Numbered from the stretch's first letter, positions 7,200 to 15,387 are shown. The stretch is DNA of 19,312 bases from JBBQER01 sp038320885 (GCA_038320885.1 JBBQER010000082.1:1-19312); one strand, 5' to 3'. Program-made: numbers and translations. Notes: a model not told the origin generated them from the sequence alone.

Positions 7200-8744
7200 G
7201 TGCGCGGCGTCGACACCGAAGTCGCGATCGTCGGTTATGGCCCGGTCGGCAACACCCTCGCGATCCTGCTCGCGCAGCTCGGCCGTCGCGTCGTCGTGCT
7301 GGAACGGTGGTCGGAGCCGTACGCCTTGCCGAGGGCGGTCCACCTCGATCACGAGGTCGCTCGCATCTTCCAGTCGTGCGGGATCGGTTCGCAGCTACGC
7401 GACGTCAGCGAACCGGCGCACATATACGAGTGGCGCAACGCCGCGGGTACGACGCTGTTGCGATTCGGTCGGGTCGGTGACAGCGCGTCGGGTTGGCCCG
7501 AGTCGTTGATGTTCAACCAGCCCGTCCTCGAACGCCGGCTCGACGAGCGGGCGCGCGAGTTGACGGGCATCAGCATCCGGCGCGGGGTCGACGTGACCGG
7601 CCTCGACCACGACGGGGACACGGTCGTGCTGCGAACCGATGACGGCGGGGAAGTGCGCGCCCGGTACGTGGTCGGGTGCGACGGCGCGAACAGCACCGTG
7701 CGGGCGCTCGCCGGCCTGCCGGTGCACGACCTCGGGTTCTTCTTCGACTGGCTCATCGTCGACGTCGTCCTCGACGAACCGCGCGTGTTCGATCCGATCA
7801 ACGTGCAGATCTGCGACCCGGCCCGCCCGACGACCGCGGTGTCCGGTGGACCGGGACGGCGGCGGTGGGAGTTCATGCGCCTGCCGAACGAATCACTCGA
7901 AGAGCTCAACGACGAGCAGCGCGCGTGGGAGCTGCTCGCGCCGTGGGGCGTGCACCCGGGGAACTCCCGAGTCGAACGCCACGCGGTCTACACGTTCAAC
8001 GCGCAATACGCGACGCGATGGCGCGACGGAGCGGTCTTCGTCGCCGGCGACGCTGCGCACCTGATGCCGCCGTTCGCCGGCCAGGGCATGTGCGCCGGCA
8101 TCCGCGATGCCGCCAACCTCGCGTGGAAGCTCGACCTCGTTCTCCGCGGCCTGGCGACCGACGCCCTGCTCGATACCTACCAGCAGGAACGATTGCCCAG
8201 CGCAAGGCAAGCGATCGAGTTCTCCATGGCGCTCGGCAAGGTCATCTGCGTCGCCGACCCCGACGAGGCCGCCGCTCGCGACGAGGCCATGGTCGCGAGC
8301 GTCGGGCCGGAGCCGGCCGCGGTGCCCACATTGCCCGGCATCGAAACCGGGCTCGTGCACGCGAGCGCACCGCACGCGGGAAGACTGTTCATCCAGCGCA
8401 AGATCGAGGGGCGGCTGTTCGACGACGTGCACGGCACCGGGTGGCGGCTCGTCACCGTCAACCTCGACGTCCACGCGCTCGATCCAGACGTCCGGGAGTG
8501 GTTCGAGTCGATCGGCGGTCGCATCGTCGTGCTGGACGACCTCCGAGCGACGGACGCGTGCTCGTTTGCCGAGCATTCGGCATACATGCACTGGTTCGCC
8601 GTTCACGACACCGCGTGCGCGCTGCAGCGCCCCGACTTCCATCTCTATGGCACCGCCACCACCGCGCCGGGTGCGTCGATGTTGCTCGACGACCTTCGCC
8701 GCCAGCTCTCGGCTGACCATGCTCTCGAAGGAGCCCGCACATGA
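7200..8744 (+). CDS. FAD-dependent aromatic hydroxylase (MhpA/PheA-like group A monooxygenase)
   Basis: Uses NAD(P)H and O2 to add a hydroxyl to a phenolic ring, here most simply supplying the catechol for the adjacent dioxygenase. The 514 residues carry the three group A signatures: GxGxxG at ~12-17 (GYGPVG), the DG motif near 160-168 (CDGANSTVR), and the GD motif near 283 (VAGDAAHLMPPFAGQGM). After residue ~370 there is a C-terminal thioredoxin-like extension like that of MhpA and phenol hydroxylases, ending in LYGTATTAPGASMLLDDLRR. The start is a GTG 3 bases after the dioxygenase stop, within a few bases of a CAGGG site. Its stop overlaps the next ATG (ATGA), indicating translational coupling. 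Substrate is inferred only as a phenol, possibly 3-hydroxyphenylpropionate-like. Confidence 0.92.
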   Translation: MRGVDTEVAIVGYGPVGNTLAILLAQLGRRVVVLERWSEPYALPRAVHLDHEVARIFQSCGIGSQLRDVSEPAHIYEWRNAAGTTLLRFGRVGDSASGWPESLMFNQPVLERRLDERARELTGISIRRGVDVTGLDHDGDTVVLRTDDGGEVRARYVVGCDGANSTVRALAGLPVHDLGFFFDWLIVDVVLDEPRVFDPINVQICDPARPTTAVSGGPGRRRWEFMRLPNESLEELNDEQRAWELLAPWGVHPGNSRVERHAVYTFNAQYATRWRDGAVFVAGDAAHLMPPFAGQGMCAGIRDAANLAWKLDLVLRGLATDALLDTYQQERLPSARQAIEFSMALGKVICVADPDEAAARDEAMVASVGPEPAAVPTLPGIETGLVHASAPHAGRLFIQRKIEGRLFDDVHGTGWRLVTVNLDVHALDPDVREWFESIGGRIVVLDDLRATDACSFAEHSAYMHWFAVHDTACALQRPDFHLYGTATTAPGASMLLDDLRRQLSADHALEGART

Positions 8745-9568
8745 AGCTCGCCAACAGCAACGACCGCGCCGTGCTCGTGCTCGGCGACGAGATCGCCGAT
8801 GTCGCCCGCGTCTCCGACGGAAGGTTCGGGCCCGACCCGATGAGCGTCTACGACGACTGGGCTGCCTTCGTCGAGTTCGCCAAGGACGTCACGAAGGGCA
8901 CGGCGCCCCTGGTCGACGCCAACCTCCGGTGCCCCGTGCCCGCGCCGCGACAGGTCTTCGCGATCGGCCTGAACTACCGGAGCCACGCCGAGGAGTCCGG
9001 CATGGCGGTGCCCGAGGTTCCCGCCACGTTCACCAAGTTCCCGGCGTCGCTTGCCGGGCCGTTCGACGAGATCGAGATCGTCGGTGAGACCATCGATTGG
9101 GAAGTCGAACTCGTCGCCGTGATCGGCACGCGGGCCGACCGCGTCGGCGAGGCCGACGCGTGGCGGCACGTCGCCGGCCTCACGATCGGTCAGGACATCA
9201 GCGACCGGCACCTGCAGTTCGCGGCCGGCGCGCAGTTCTCGCTCGGCAAGTCCCGCCGCGGTTACGGCCCGATGGGTCCCTGGGTCGTCACCGTCGACGA
9301 AGTACCGAACCCGGACGATCTCGCACTCGGCTGCTCGGTCGATGGCGAGAAGGTGCAGGACGCCCGCACCAGCGACCTGATCATCGGCGTTCCCCGGCTC
9401 ATCGCCGAGCTGTCCGCGGTGCTGCCTTTGCTAACCGGCGACGTGATCTTCACCGGCACGCCCGCCGGCGTGGGCATCGCCCGCCAGCCACCGAAGTTCC
9501 TGGCCGCCGGCCAGATCCTGGAGTCCTGGATCGAGGGCATCGGCACCATCCGCAACCGGTGCGCGTGA
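8741..9568 (+). CDS. Fumarylacetoacetate hydrolase (FAH) family protein
   Basis: FAH-fold enzymes hydrolyse, isomerise or decarboxylate ring-cleavage products using a divalent metal; in this context it most likely processes the meta-cleavage product. The 275 residues show a short N-terminal domain followed by the FAH core: GLNYRSHAEE with the catalytic His near 82, the metal-binding acidic pair in DWEVELVAVIG (~119-129), GQDISDR with the metal Asp near 152, LGKSRRGYGPMGP (~168-180), then FTGTPAGVG near the C-terminus. Length is typical of 2-hydroxyhepta-2,4-diene-dioate isomerase or acylpyruvase-type members. Its ATG overlaps the hydroxylase stop. No MhpC-type alpha/beta hydrolase is visible in the cluster, so this protein may be the only product-processing enzyme here. 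Exact reaction not determinable. Confidence 0.9.
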   Translation: MKLANSNDRAVLVLGDEIADVARVSDGRFGPDPMSVYDDWAAFVEFAKDVTKGTAPLVDANLRCPVPAPRQVFAIGLNYRSHAEESGMAVPEVPATFTKFPASLAGPFDEIEIVGETIDWEVELVAVIGTRADRVGEADAWRHVAGLTIGQDISDRHLQFAAGAQFSLGKSRRGYGPMGPWVVTVDEVPNPDDLALGCSVDGEKVQDARTSDLIIGVPRLIAELSAVLPLLTGDVIFTGTPAGVGIARQPPKFLAAGQILESWIEGIGTIRNRCA

Positions 9569-9579
9569 AGGAAGCATCC

Positions 9580-9726
9580 GTGACGACGAGCGACGAGCGA
9601 CGGGCGATGAACGGCGACCGCGTCGACGTCCCCGCACACTTTCGGCCGGACTTGTACCGAGCGGCAGCCGAAGGGATCAGTTCGACGGTTTCCAGGCCGA
9701 CGCCTGCGTCCCGACCACCGCGATGA
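9580..9726 (+). pseudogene. 5' stub of a truncated gene, possibly a class I methyltransferase
   Basis: A GTG at 9580 with AAGGAAG 5-6 bases upstream looks like the start of the next gene of the catabolic cluster, 11 bases after the FAH stop. The first ~33 codons read plausibly: ERRAMNGDRVDVPAHF then RPDLYRAAAE. The DLYR stretch after a short leader resembles the opening of SAM-dependent methyltransferases (typically DLYRGTAxxYDxYR), but the match is too short to be firm. From about 9670-9680 the frame runs into the 3' end of the oppositely oriented DUF3089 gene and stops at 9726 after 48 codons. I read this as a gene that lost everything after its first ~30 codons in a deletion or rearrangement. 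Confidence 0.5.
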
Positions 9727-10900
9727 GGTCGTCCTGCGCGAGGTTGGCGTCGTAGAGGTGCAACCCCCAGCTCGATCCGAGGGTCTCGCGGAGCAGGATG
9801 TCGACGGGGCGCTTGTCGGATGCCGACGCGGGCGCGTACGCGAGGACTGTGAAGCCGTTGCCCCGTACGCAGCGCGCCGTGAGTGTTCCGGGGAGCACGA
9901 CGTAGGGATCGTCGCCGGGCGAGAGGCCGGTGATGGCACCCAGCAAGATCGAGCGGCGGTAGATGACGGTGGTGGCGGTCTTGTGACCGGCGAGCGCGAC
10001 CGGGTCGACGCACAGCACCTGCTGACCCGGAGCCGGATCGCGTCCGAACAGCGAGCCCCCGGGTTCGGGCAGCGCGTCGGTCGGGAACGAGGCGAAGGTG
10101 ATCACGCAGTCGGTCTGAGTAGCGGCGCGGCACGCGGGGATGTGTTGGAAAACGCCCCCGACGTCCTTACCCTCCGGCACCTCGACCCCGCCGCCCATGA
10201 GAATCGCGGACACGAGGCGCGAGCGGACCGCCGGCTTCGGGTCGATCTCGTCATGCATCAGCTTGATCAGCAGCGCGGCCCCCTGCGAGTGCCCGATCAA
10301 CACGACGCCGCGCCCGTGGCTCTGCTGCGCGAGATAGGTCCGCCAGGCGTCGAGCACGTCGCCGTACGCGAGGGCCTGGGCCGGGCTGCCGAGACCGCCG
10401 GAGAAGAGTCCCCTGAGCGTCACTTGGCGATACACCGGCGCGAAGACGCGACACACCGATGCGTAGCGCGCGACCTGGGCGCGCACGACCGCCAGCTCGG
10501 TGGGACCGATGTTCAGGTCCGCGCTGACGCCCGGATCCTGCGATTCGGTGGGGTAGATGTAGAAGCAGTCGATCGTGGGCGGCGCACCGGCCGTCAGGCC
10601 GGGGCGGTGCGTGACGGTGCCATCCGCGGTGAACACGGTCTCGGGCTGCGGTCGGCACACGTCGGTCGCAAGGTCGGGGTGGCAGATCCAGTGCCGCGTG
10701 CCGTCGTACAGCTTGCTGCGATACACGACCTCGCCCGGCGCGGTGGTCGACGTACCGGCCGCCGCCGTCGTCGTCGTGGTCGACGCTGCGCTGCCGCGGC
10801 CGGACTTCGAGCAGGCGGCGGCGCCCAGTGCGAGCACGACGACGAGCGCAGCAAGGATCGAGGAACGTGCAGGGCGCATCCACCAATCATGCCCGCTCAT
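9677..10900 (-). CDS. DUF3089-family serine hydrolase lipoprotein
   Basis: Predicted surface-anchored alpha/beta hydrolase of unknown substrate. The N-terminus has a signal peptide (RPARSSILAALVVVLALGA) ending in a lipobox (GAAAC, Cys30), then a Ser/Thr/Ala-rich linker (~31-55) before the hydrolase domain. DUF3089 features follow: DCFYIYPTES (~111-120), RVFAPVYRQVTLRG (~151-164) and the nucleophile elbow GHSQG with Ser205. 407 residues is normal length, and the C-terminus seems complete. The ATG at 10900 overlaps the upstream SDR gene by 14 bases, suggesting translational coupling; an ATG at 10879 would give a shorter signal peptide but has GGTGG directly against it, too close for a ribosome-binding site. 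DUF3089 proteins occur in actinobacteria and proteobacteria; some are esterases or lipases. Confidence 0.88.
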   Translation of the reverse strand: MSGHDWWMRPARSSILAALVVVLALGAAACSKSGRGSAASTTTTTAAAGTSTTAPGEVVYRSKLYDGTRHWICHPDLATDVCRPQPETVFTADGTVTHRPGLTAGAPPTIDCFYIYPTESQDPGVSADLNIGPTELAVVRAQVARYASVCRVFAPVYRQVTLRGLFSGGLGSPAQALAYGDVLDAWRTYLAQQSHGRGVVLIGHSQGAALLIKLMHDEIDPKPAVRSRLVSAILMGGGVEVPEGKDVGGVFQHIPACRAATQTDCVITFASFPTDALPEPGGSLFGRDPAPGQQVLCVDPVALAGHKTATTVIYRRSILLGAITGLSPGDDPYVVLPGTLTARCVRGNGFTVLAYAPASASDKRPVDILLRETLGSSWGLHLYDANLAQDDLIAVVGTQASAWKPSN

Positions 10901-11726
10901 TGATGCCGTCGACCTGGGGGTGGCGCAAGGCGGCGACGACGCCGCCGTCGACGACGACGTCGATGCCGGTGATGTACGACGCGGCCGGGCTCGCGAGGAA
11001 CTCGACGGCCATCGCGATGTCGTCGGGGGTGCCGACGCGGCGGCATCCCGAGCGCTCGATCATGTCTCGCATCACGTCGCCGAAGGGGCCGGCCAGCTCG
11101 GCTTCCCCCATCGGCGTCGCGATGATGCCGGGGCTGATCGACACGACGCGTCCGCCGCGCCGACCCCAGACGACCGAGGCCGCCTCGACCCGCGCCTGGT
11201 TCGCGCGTTTGGCGATGCCGTAGGCGAGACCGGGCTCCATCGACGGGTCGAGCACGTCGAGCGCGGGCAGCTCGTCGGTGGGTGTTGTCGCGAGGAGCTG
11301 CAGCGTTGCGTCGGGCAGCTGGGTCATCGTGCCCGCCATGCTTGCGATGCATACCGCGACGGTCCCGGGCTGAACGTATTGCGCGAACTCGTCGAGTATC
11401 CGCGCGGTACCGAGGACGTCGACGTCGATGATCTGCCGGGTCGTCGCTTGCACGGGTGACACCCCCGCAGTGTGCACAATGGTCCCGATCGCTCCGAGCT
11501 CCGCGGCTGCGAGCGCGAGCGCAGACACCTCGCGGGCGGACGAGATGTCGGTGCGAACCGAGCGCACGGAATACCCGTCACCTTCGAGCACGGTGGCAGC
11601 ACGCGTGAGTTCCGTGTCGTTGACGTCGGCGAGCACGAGCGGGCGGCCGCGACCCAACCGGCGCGCGACGGCTTGCCCCATACCGCCGGCTCCGGTCACG
11701 ACGAGGACCTCTTCCTGCGCCGTCAT
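10887..11726 (-). CDS. SDR-family NAD(P)-dependent dehydrogenase
   Basis: Short-chain dehydrogenase/reductase of 279 residues acting on an alcohol or ketone. The cofactor motif TGAGGMG is at ~11-17, the acidic residue after beta-2 (LADVND, ~32-37) favours NAD, the HTAG motif stands at ~85-88, and catalytic Ser, Tyr and Lys are near 129 (CIASM), 169 and 173 (AYGIAK). The Ser-Tyr gap is about 40 residues instead of the usual 13, giving an extra segment before the active-site Tyr; 3-alpha-hydroxysteroid dehydrogenase/carbonyl reductase-type SDRs have a similar spacing, so a steroid or similar substrate is a tentative idea. The frame stays open far upstream, but the ATG at 11726 is chosen because the Rossmann fold begins right after it; its ribosome-binding site is weak. 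Overlaps the DUF3089 gene downstream. Confidence 0.92.
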   Translation of the reverse strand: MTAQEEVLVVTGAGGMGQAVARRLGRGRPLVLADVNDTELTRAATVLEGDGYSVRSVRTDISSAREVSALALAAAELGAIGTIVHTAGVSPVQATTRQIIDVDVLGTARILDEFAQYVQPGTVAVCIASMAGTMTQLPDATLQLLATTPTDELPALDVLDPSMEPGLAYGIAKRANQARVEAASVVWGRRGGRVVSISPGIIATPMGEAELAGPFGDVMRDMIERSGCRRVGTPDDIAMAVEFLASPAASYITGIDVVVDGGVVAALRHPQVDGINERA

Positions 11727-11890
11727 CGATGTCGTCTCGCGGGCGTCGGTACGGGCGCGGATCAGTCCGGGGCGACCGGGTCGGTAGGAGCTGAGCGTGC
11801 TGCTTTCCCCGGCCCGAATCCCCACCGGGTGACGGTAACTCGCAACGTCGGGCATCGTCGAGGACGACGACGCCGAGGTCAACGCCGTAT

Positions 11891-11912
11891 CCCGCCGCGC
11901 TAGAACGGCGGG
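11891..11912 (+). promoter_or_regulatory. Hairpin covering the ribosome-binding site of the LLM gene
   Basis: CCCGCCG (11891-11897) and CGGCGGG (11906-11912) form a perfect 7-bp GC stem around an 8-base loop. The right arm contains the only purine-rich ribosome-binding candidate (GGCGGG) and ends one base before the ATG at 11914. If transcribed, it would bury the initiation region. The effect on expression is inference. Confidence 0.4.
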
Positions 11913-11913
11913 T

Positions 11914-12798
11914 ATGCAACTTGATCTCCACATCTCGAGATTCGACTGGGCGGACGGAACGTCGCGCATCGGTCCCGGCGTCGCCGCTCTCGCCGCGCGC
12001 GCCGAGGCCATCGGTGTTCGCACCTTGTCCTTCATGGACCATTTCTTCCAGATGGACTGGATGGCACCGGCGGAGCACCCGATGCTCGAGGGCTACACCG
12101 CGCTCGGCTTCGTCGCCGGCTGCACGGAACGGTTGCGCCTGCGCCTTCTCGTGACCGGCGTGACGTATCGCCATCCCGGACTCTTGGCCAAGACGGTCAC
12201 GACGCTCGACGTCGTGTCGAGCGGGCGCGCCGAGCTCGGCATCGGCGCGGCCTGGTACGAGCGTGAGCACCGTGGTCTCGGTGTGCCGTTCCCGCCGGTG
12301 TCGGAGCGTTTCGAGCGACTCGAGGAGGCGATCCAGATCTGCCTCCAGATGTGGAGCGACGACAACGGCGCGTACGAAGGCCGGCACTATCGCCTCGACG
12401 AGACGTTGTGCAGCCCGATGCCCGTGAGCGCACCTCGCCCCCGGATCATGATCGGCGGCGGCGGCGAGCGGAAGACGCTCCGGCTCGTCGCGCAGTACGC
12501 CGACGCGTGCAACATCTTCGGTACGCCGGATGACGTCGCGCACAAGGTCGACGTCCTGCGCCGGCACTGTGACGCGGTCGGACGCGATCCCAACGAGATC
12601 GAGGTCACGGCGATGTACCGCGACATCCCTCCCGGCGCGACGGTCGACGACGTCATCCGGGGCGCCGAAGCCTTCGCGAAGGTCGGCGTGTCGACGCTGG
12701 TCACGGGTGCCGTCGGCGACGACCCCGCGGGCTGGCTCGAGTCGACCTTCGGTCCCGCTATGGACCGCCTTGCCCAGATCGAGCCTGCGCCCCTGTAG
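11914..12798 (+). CDS. LLM-class F420-dependent oxidoreductase
   Basis: Luciferase-like TIM-barrel oxidoreductase of 294 residues. Actinobacterial members of this subgroup mostly use coenzyme F420, so F420 is inferred rather than read. Visible family features are FMDHFFQMDW (~40-49), LLVTGVTYRHPGLLAKTVTTLDVVSSGR spread over ~74-101, GIGAAWYEREH (~107-117), PFPPVSERFERLEEAI (~123-138), and the cofactor-phosphate stretch MIGGGGERKTL (~179-189) followed by ADACNIFG. Length and motif order are complete. The ATG at 11914 begins the typical barrel strand. It is divergent from the SDR gene across a 187-base gap and appears monocistronic. Substrate unknown; with a PPOX-like protein nearby, the region hints at F420-linked redox chemistry. 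Confidence 0.92.
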   Translation: MQLDLHISRFDWADGTSRIGPGVAALAARAEAIGVRTLSFMDHFFQMDWMAPAEHPMLEGYTALGFVAGCTERLRLRLLVTGVTYRHPGLLAKTVTTLDVVSSGRAELGIGAAWYEREHRGLGVPFPPVSERFERLEEAIQICLQMWSDDNGAYEGRHYRLDETLCSPMPVSAPRPRIMIGGGGERKTLRLVAQYADACNIFGTPDDVAHKVDVLRRHCDAVGRDPNEIEVTAMYRDIPPGATVDDVIRGAEAFAKVGVSTLVTGAVGDDPAGWLESTFGPAMDRLAQIEPAPL

Positions 12799-12854
12799 CC
12801 GGAGCGCGATGATTCGCCATCGACGTTGTTTAGACGACACCCGGTGTGGGTAGA

Positions 12855-12893
12855 GCGGGCTCGTTCGGCGAGGCCCTGACGACCTGAGCCCGC
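12855..12893. repeat. Inverted repeat between the LLM and CocE genes
   Basis: GCGGGCTC (12855-12862) pairs perfectly with GAGCCCGC (12886-12893). AGG (12871-12873) can also pair with CCT (12883-12885) next to the right arm, lengthening the stem around a bulge. It lies 57 bases after the LLM stop and 32 bases before the proposed CocE start. It could be a terminator for the first gene or a 5'-leader structure of the second; the sequence does not decide. Confidence 0.35.
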
Positions 12894-12924
12894 CGCAGTC
12901 CGGACGTCCAGGAAGGTGGGGGAA

Positions 12925-15240
12925 TTGTCAACGCGACCGACAATGCGACGGAGCGCGCGTGCGCTTGCGATGTTGACGAGCGTTGTGCTCGTCGTTGGTT
13001 TGACGGCAGCCACCCGCGCGGCATCCGCCGCGACGCCGACGTTTCGTGCGGTGGGCAGTGTCGAGCAGGTGTACGTCACCGGCCTCCCACCCTTCGCCGC
13101 GATGTCGCTCCTGGCGCCCGGCGGCCAGCCGCTCAAGTCGAAGACCGCCGACTCGCTCGGTGGCTTGCTGTTTCGGAACGTACCGCCGGCCGCGGGCTAT
13201 CGCGTACGGCTGGTTACCAACGGTCAGCAATCGGGCCCGCTCACGGTGCACTCCGGCACTCCGGCGCCCTGGAATCCGGGGATCTACAACCAATCGATTC
13301 CCGACAACGGCTACACGTACCTCACCACCCGTGACGGGACGAAGCTCGCCATCGACGTGCACCCGCCGACCAGCCCGGCCGGCGCTCCGCCGTATCCAAC
13401 CCTGATCGAGTACTCGGGTTACGGGTACGCCAACCCGGCTGGACCGACCAACGGCATCTCCGTCCTTGCGAACCTGATGGGCTTCGCGGTCGTCGACGTG
13501 AACATGCGCGGGACCGGCTGCTCGGCCGGCGCCTTCGATTTCTTCGAGCCGCTCCAGAATCTCGACGGGTACGACGTGATCGAGACGATTGCCCACCAGC
13601 CGTGGGTGCGGGATCACAAGGTCGGGATGATGGGCATCTCCTACGGGGGGATCAGCCAACTGTTCACCGCGCAGCTCCGCCCGCCGCACCTCGAGGCCAT
13701 CTCACCGCTCTCGGTTCTCGACGCCACCGCGACGACGCTCTACCCGGGCGGCATCCTCAACACCGGCTTTGCCGTCGAGTGGGCGAAGCAGCGCCAGTTC
13801 GAGGCTCGGCCCGCCGGACCGAACGGTGGACAGCCGTGGGCATACACGCGGATCCAAGGTGGCGATACGACGTGCGCGGCCAACCAGGTGCTGCACGGCG
13901 AGGCGGCCGACCTGAGCGCGAAGATCGCTGCCAATTCCCACTATGACGCCGCGGTCGCCGACCCTCTCGACCCGGTCACCTTCGTCAACAAGATCAACGT
14001 GCCGGTCTTCATGGCCTGCCAATGGCAGGACGAGCAAACCGGCGGACACTGCCCGGAACTGGCCCGGAAGTTCACCGGCACGAGTCAGAAGTGGTTCAAC
14101 TTCACCAACGGCGCTCATATCGACTCGCTCGACCCATACACCTACAACCGTTGGTACGACTTCTTGCAACTGTTCGTCGCGCACCAAGCGCCAATCGACA
14201 ACGCGGCGGCCACGCGGGCGGCCGCGCCGGTCATCTACCAGAAGGCAATGGGCCTCCCACAGTCCGACACGGTCACGCTGCCGGTCGATCCCATCCAGTT
14301 GATCCCGACGTACGACCAGGCCCTCGCATCGTTCAAGCAGCTTCCGCACGTTCGGGTGCTGTTCGACAACGGCGCCGGCGCGTCGCCCAACGGAACCTCG
14401 AACGCGGGTGACCCGTATCCGGGGTTCGTAAAGGACTTCTCGACCTTCCCCATCCCGGGCACCGGCGCGCGCACCTTCTACTTCGGGCCGGGGGGAGTGC
14501 TCGCCAGCACACCGCCCGCAGCCGGGGGGATCAACTCGTTCAGCTCGAACGCGCACGCCCTTCCGCTCACCGACTACGGGACCAACACGGGTACGGGCGG
14601 GTTGTGGGGCAACGCGTCGCAGTGGGATTGGAAATGGCAGCAAAGTCCCTCGGGCACCGCGGTGTCCTACGTCTCGGCACCATTCGCGGTGACCAACACG
14701 GTGATCGGGAGCGGCGCGGTTTCCCTCTGGGTGCGATCGTCGACCCCCGACGTCGATCTGCAAGCCACGATCAGCGAGGTGCGTCCGGACGGGAACGAGA
14801 CGTTCGTCCAGAACGGCTGGCTCCGCGCCAGCGGGCGCAAGCTCTCGACCGACGCGAACAACATGTTCAAGCGGCTGAGCACCGCGCTCGAGCCGATCCC
14901 GACCTTCACGGCGGCCGACGCGTCGCCGATGCCGGCCGGGCAGTTCGTCAAGGTCGTCGTTCCGCTCTACTACCAGGGCCACGCGTACCGTGCGGGCTCG
15001 CGCATCCGGGTGACGATCGCCGCGCCGAACGGCACGCAACCGATCTGGTCCTTTGGTCAGACGACGCCGAACCCCAGTGGGACTGTCTCGATCGCGTTCT
15101 CCAGGACCATGCCGTCGAGCCTCGTCGTTCCGGTCGTTTCGGGCGTGATTGTCCAGAAGCCGCTGCCGCCGTGCCCCAGCCTGCGCAACGAGCCGTGCCG
15201 GCTTTACCGGGCGATGGTGAACAACACGGTCGCGCACTGA
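12925..15240 (+). CDS. Secreted CocE/NonD-family (X-Pro dipeptidyl-peptidase S15-type) hydrolase
   Basis: Exported serine hydrolase of ~771 residues. After a signal peptide (basic RRSARALA, hydrophobic core ~15-30, cleavage probably after ~AASA) comes a ~90-residue N-terminal extension. The alpha/beta hydrolase domain then shows YLTTRDGTKLAIDVHPP (~131-147), VNMRGTGCSAG (~192-202), nucleophile Ser near 239 (GMMGISYGG), the Asp of CQWQDEQTGG near 369 and His of NGAHID near 398. The C-terminal jelly-roll (PepX_C) domain runs from ~530, with WVRSSTPDVDL and YRAGSRIRVTIAAPN. Family members act on esters, acylated compounds or Pro-peptides. The TTG at 12925 is chosen because AGGAAGG lies 8 bases upstream; a GTG at 12916 is in frame but abuts that site. 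A strong terminator follows. Confidence 0.92.
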   Translation: MSTRPTMRRSARALAMLTSVVLVVGLTAATRAASAATPTFRAVGSVEQVYVTGLPPFAAMSLLAPGGQPLKSKTADSLGGLLFRNVPPAAGYRVRLVTNGQQSGPLTVHSGTPAPWNPGIYNQSIPDNGYTYLTTRDGTKLAIDVHPPTSPAGAPPYPTLIEYSGYGYANPAGPTNGISVLANLMGFAVVDVNMRGTGCSAGAFDFFEPLQNLDGYDVIETIAHQPWVRDHKVGMMGISYGGISQLFTAQLRPPHLEAISPLSVLDATATTLYPGGILNTGFAVEWAKQRQFEARPAGPNGGQPWAYTRIQGGDTTCAANQVLHGEAADLSAKIAANSHYDAAVADPLDPVTFVNKINVPVFMACQWQDEQTGGHCPELARKFTGTSQKWFNFTNGAHIDSLDPYTYNRWYDFLQLFVAHQAPIDNAAATRAAAPVIYQKAMGLPQSDTVTLPVDPIQLIPTYDQALASFKQLPHVRVLFDNGAGASPNGTSNAGDPYPGFVKDFSTFPIPGTGARTFYFGPGGVLASTPPAAGGINSFSSNAHALPLTDYGTNTGTGGLWGNASQWDWKWQQSPSGTAVSYVSAPFAVTNTVIGSGAVSLWVRSSTPDVDLQATISEVRPDGNETFVQNGWLRASGRKLSTDANNMFKRLSTALEPIPTFTAADASPMPAGQFVKVVVPLYYQGHAYRAGSRIRVTIAAPNGTQPIWSFGQTTPNPSGTVSIAFSRTMPSSLVVPVVSGVIVQKPLPPCPSLRNEPCRLYRAMVNNTVAH

Positions 15241-15250
15241 GAACCGGTTC

Positions 15251-15277
15251 AGCCCGCGGAACGTTCCACCGCGGGCT
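15251..15277 (+). terminator. Intrinsic terminator-like hairpin after the CocE gene
   Basis: AGCCCGCGG (15251-15259) and CCGCGGGCT (15269-15277) are perfect reverse complements around a 9-base loop; a further C-G pair extends the stem. It starts 10 bases after the stop codon. No T-run is present. It may also have served the convergent SRPBCC gene before the IS insertion separated them. Confidence 0.65.
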
Positions 15278-15312
15278 GGACGACTAACCCGAGCAGAACG
15301 ACAACGAGGTCA

Positions 15313-15337
15313 TGACGGGACCCCCGGATAGTGGTCC
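15313..15337. repeat. Left terminal inverted repeat of the IS
   Basis: TGACGGGACCCC, six non-matching bases, then GTGGTCC. It pairs with the right repeat at 16523-16546, where the mismatched centre is five bases. The preceding GTCA (15309-15312) is one copy of the target duplication. Confidence 0.9.
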
Positions 15338-15387
15338 GCGTGTCGTGAAGGTCCAACGTCCAGCATGCTGGGCAGGAGGACTTCACG

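Noticed and set aside
11727..12035. N-terminal extension of the SDR frame up to 12035
   Set aside because: The extension overlaps the divergent LLM gene and carries no SDR sequence; the Rossmann fold begins just after the ATG at 11726.
15360..15371. 12-bp palindrome CCAGCATGCTGG as an independent regulatory site or attachment site
   Set aside because: It lies inside the IS just before orfA and is most simply part of the element; no second copy or partner was seen.
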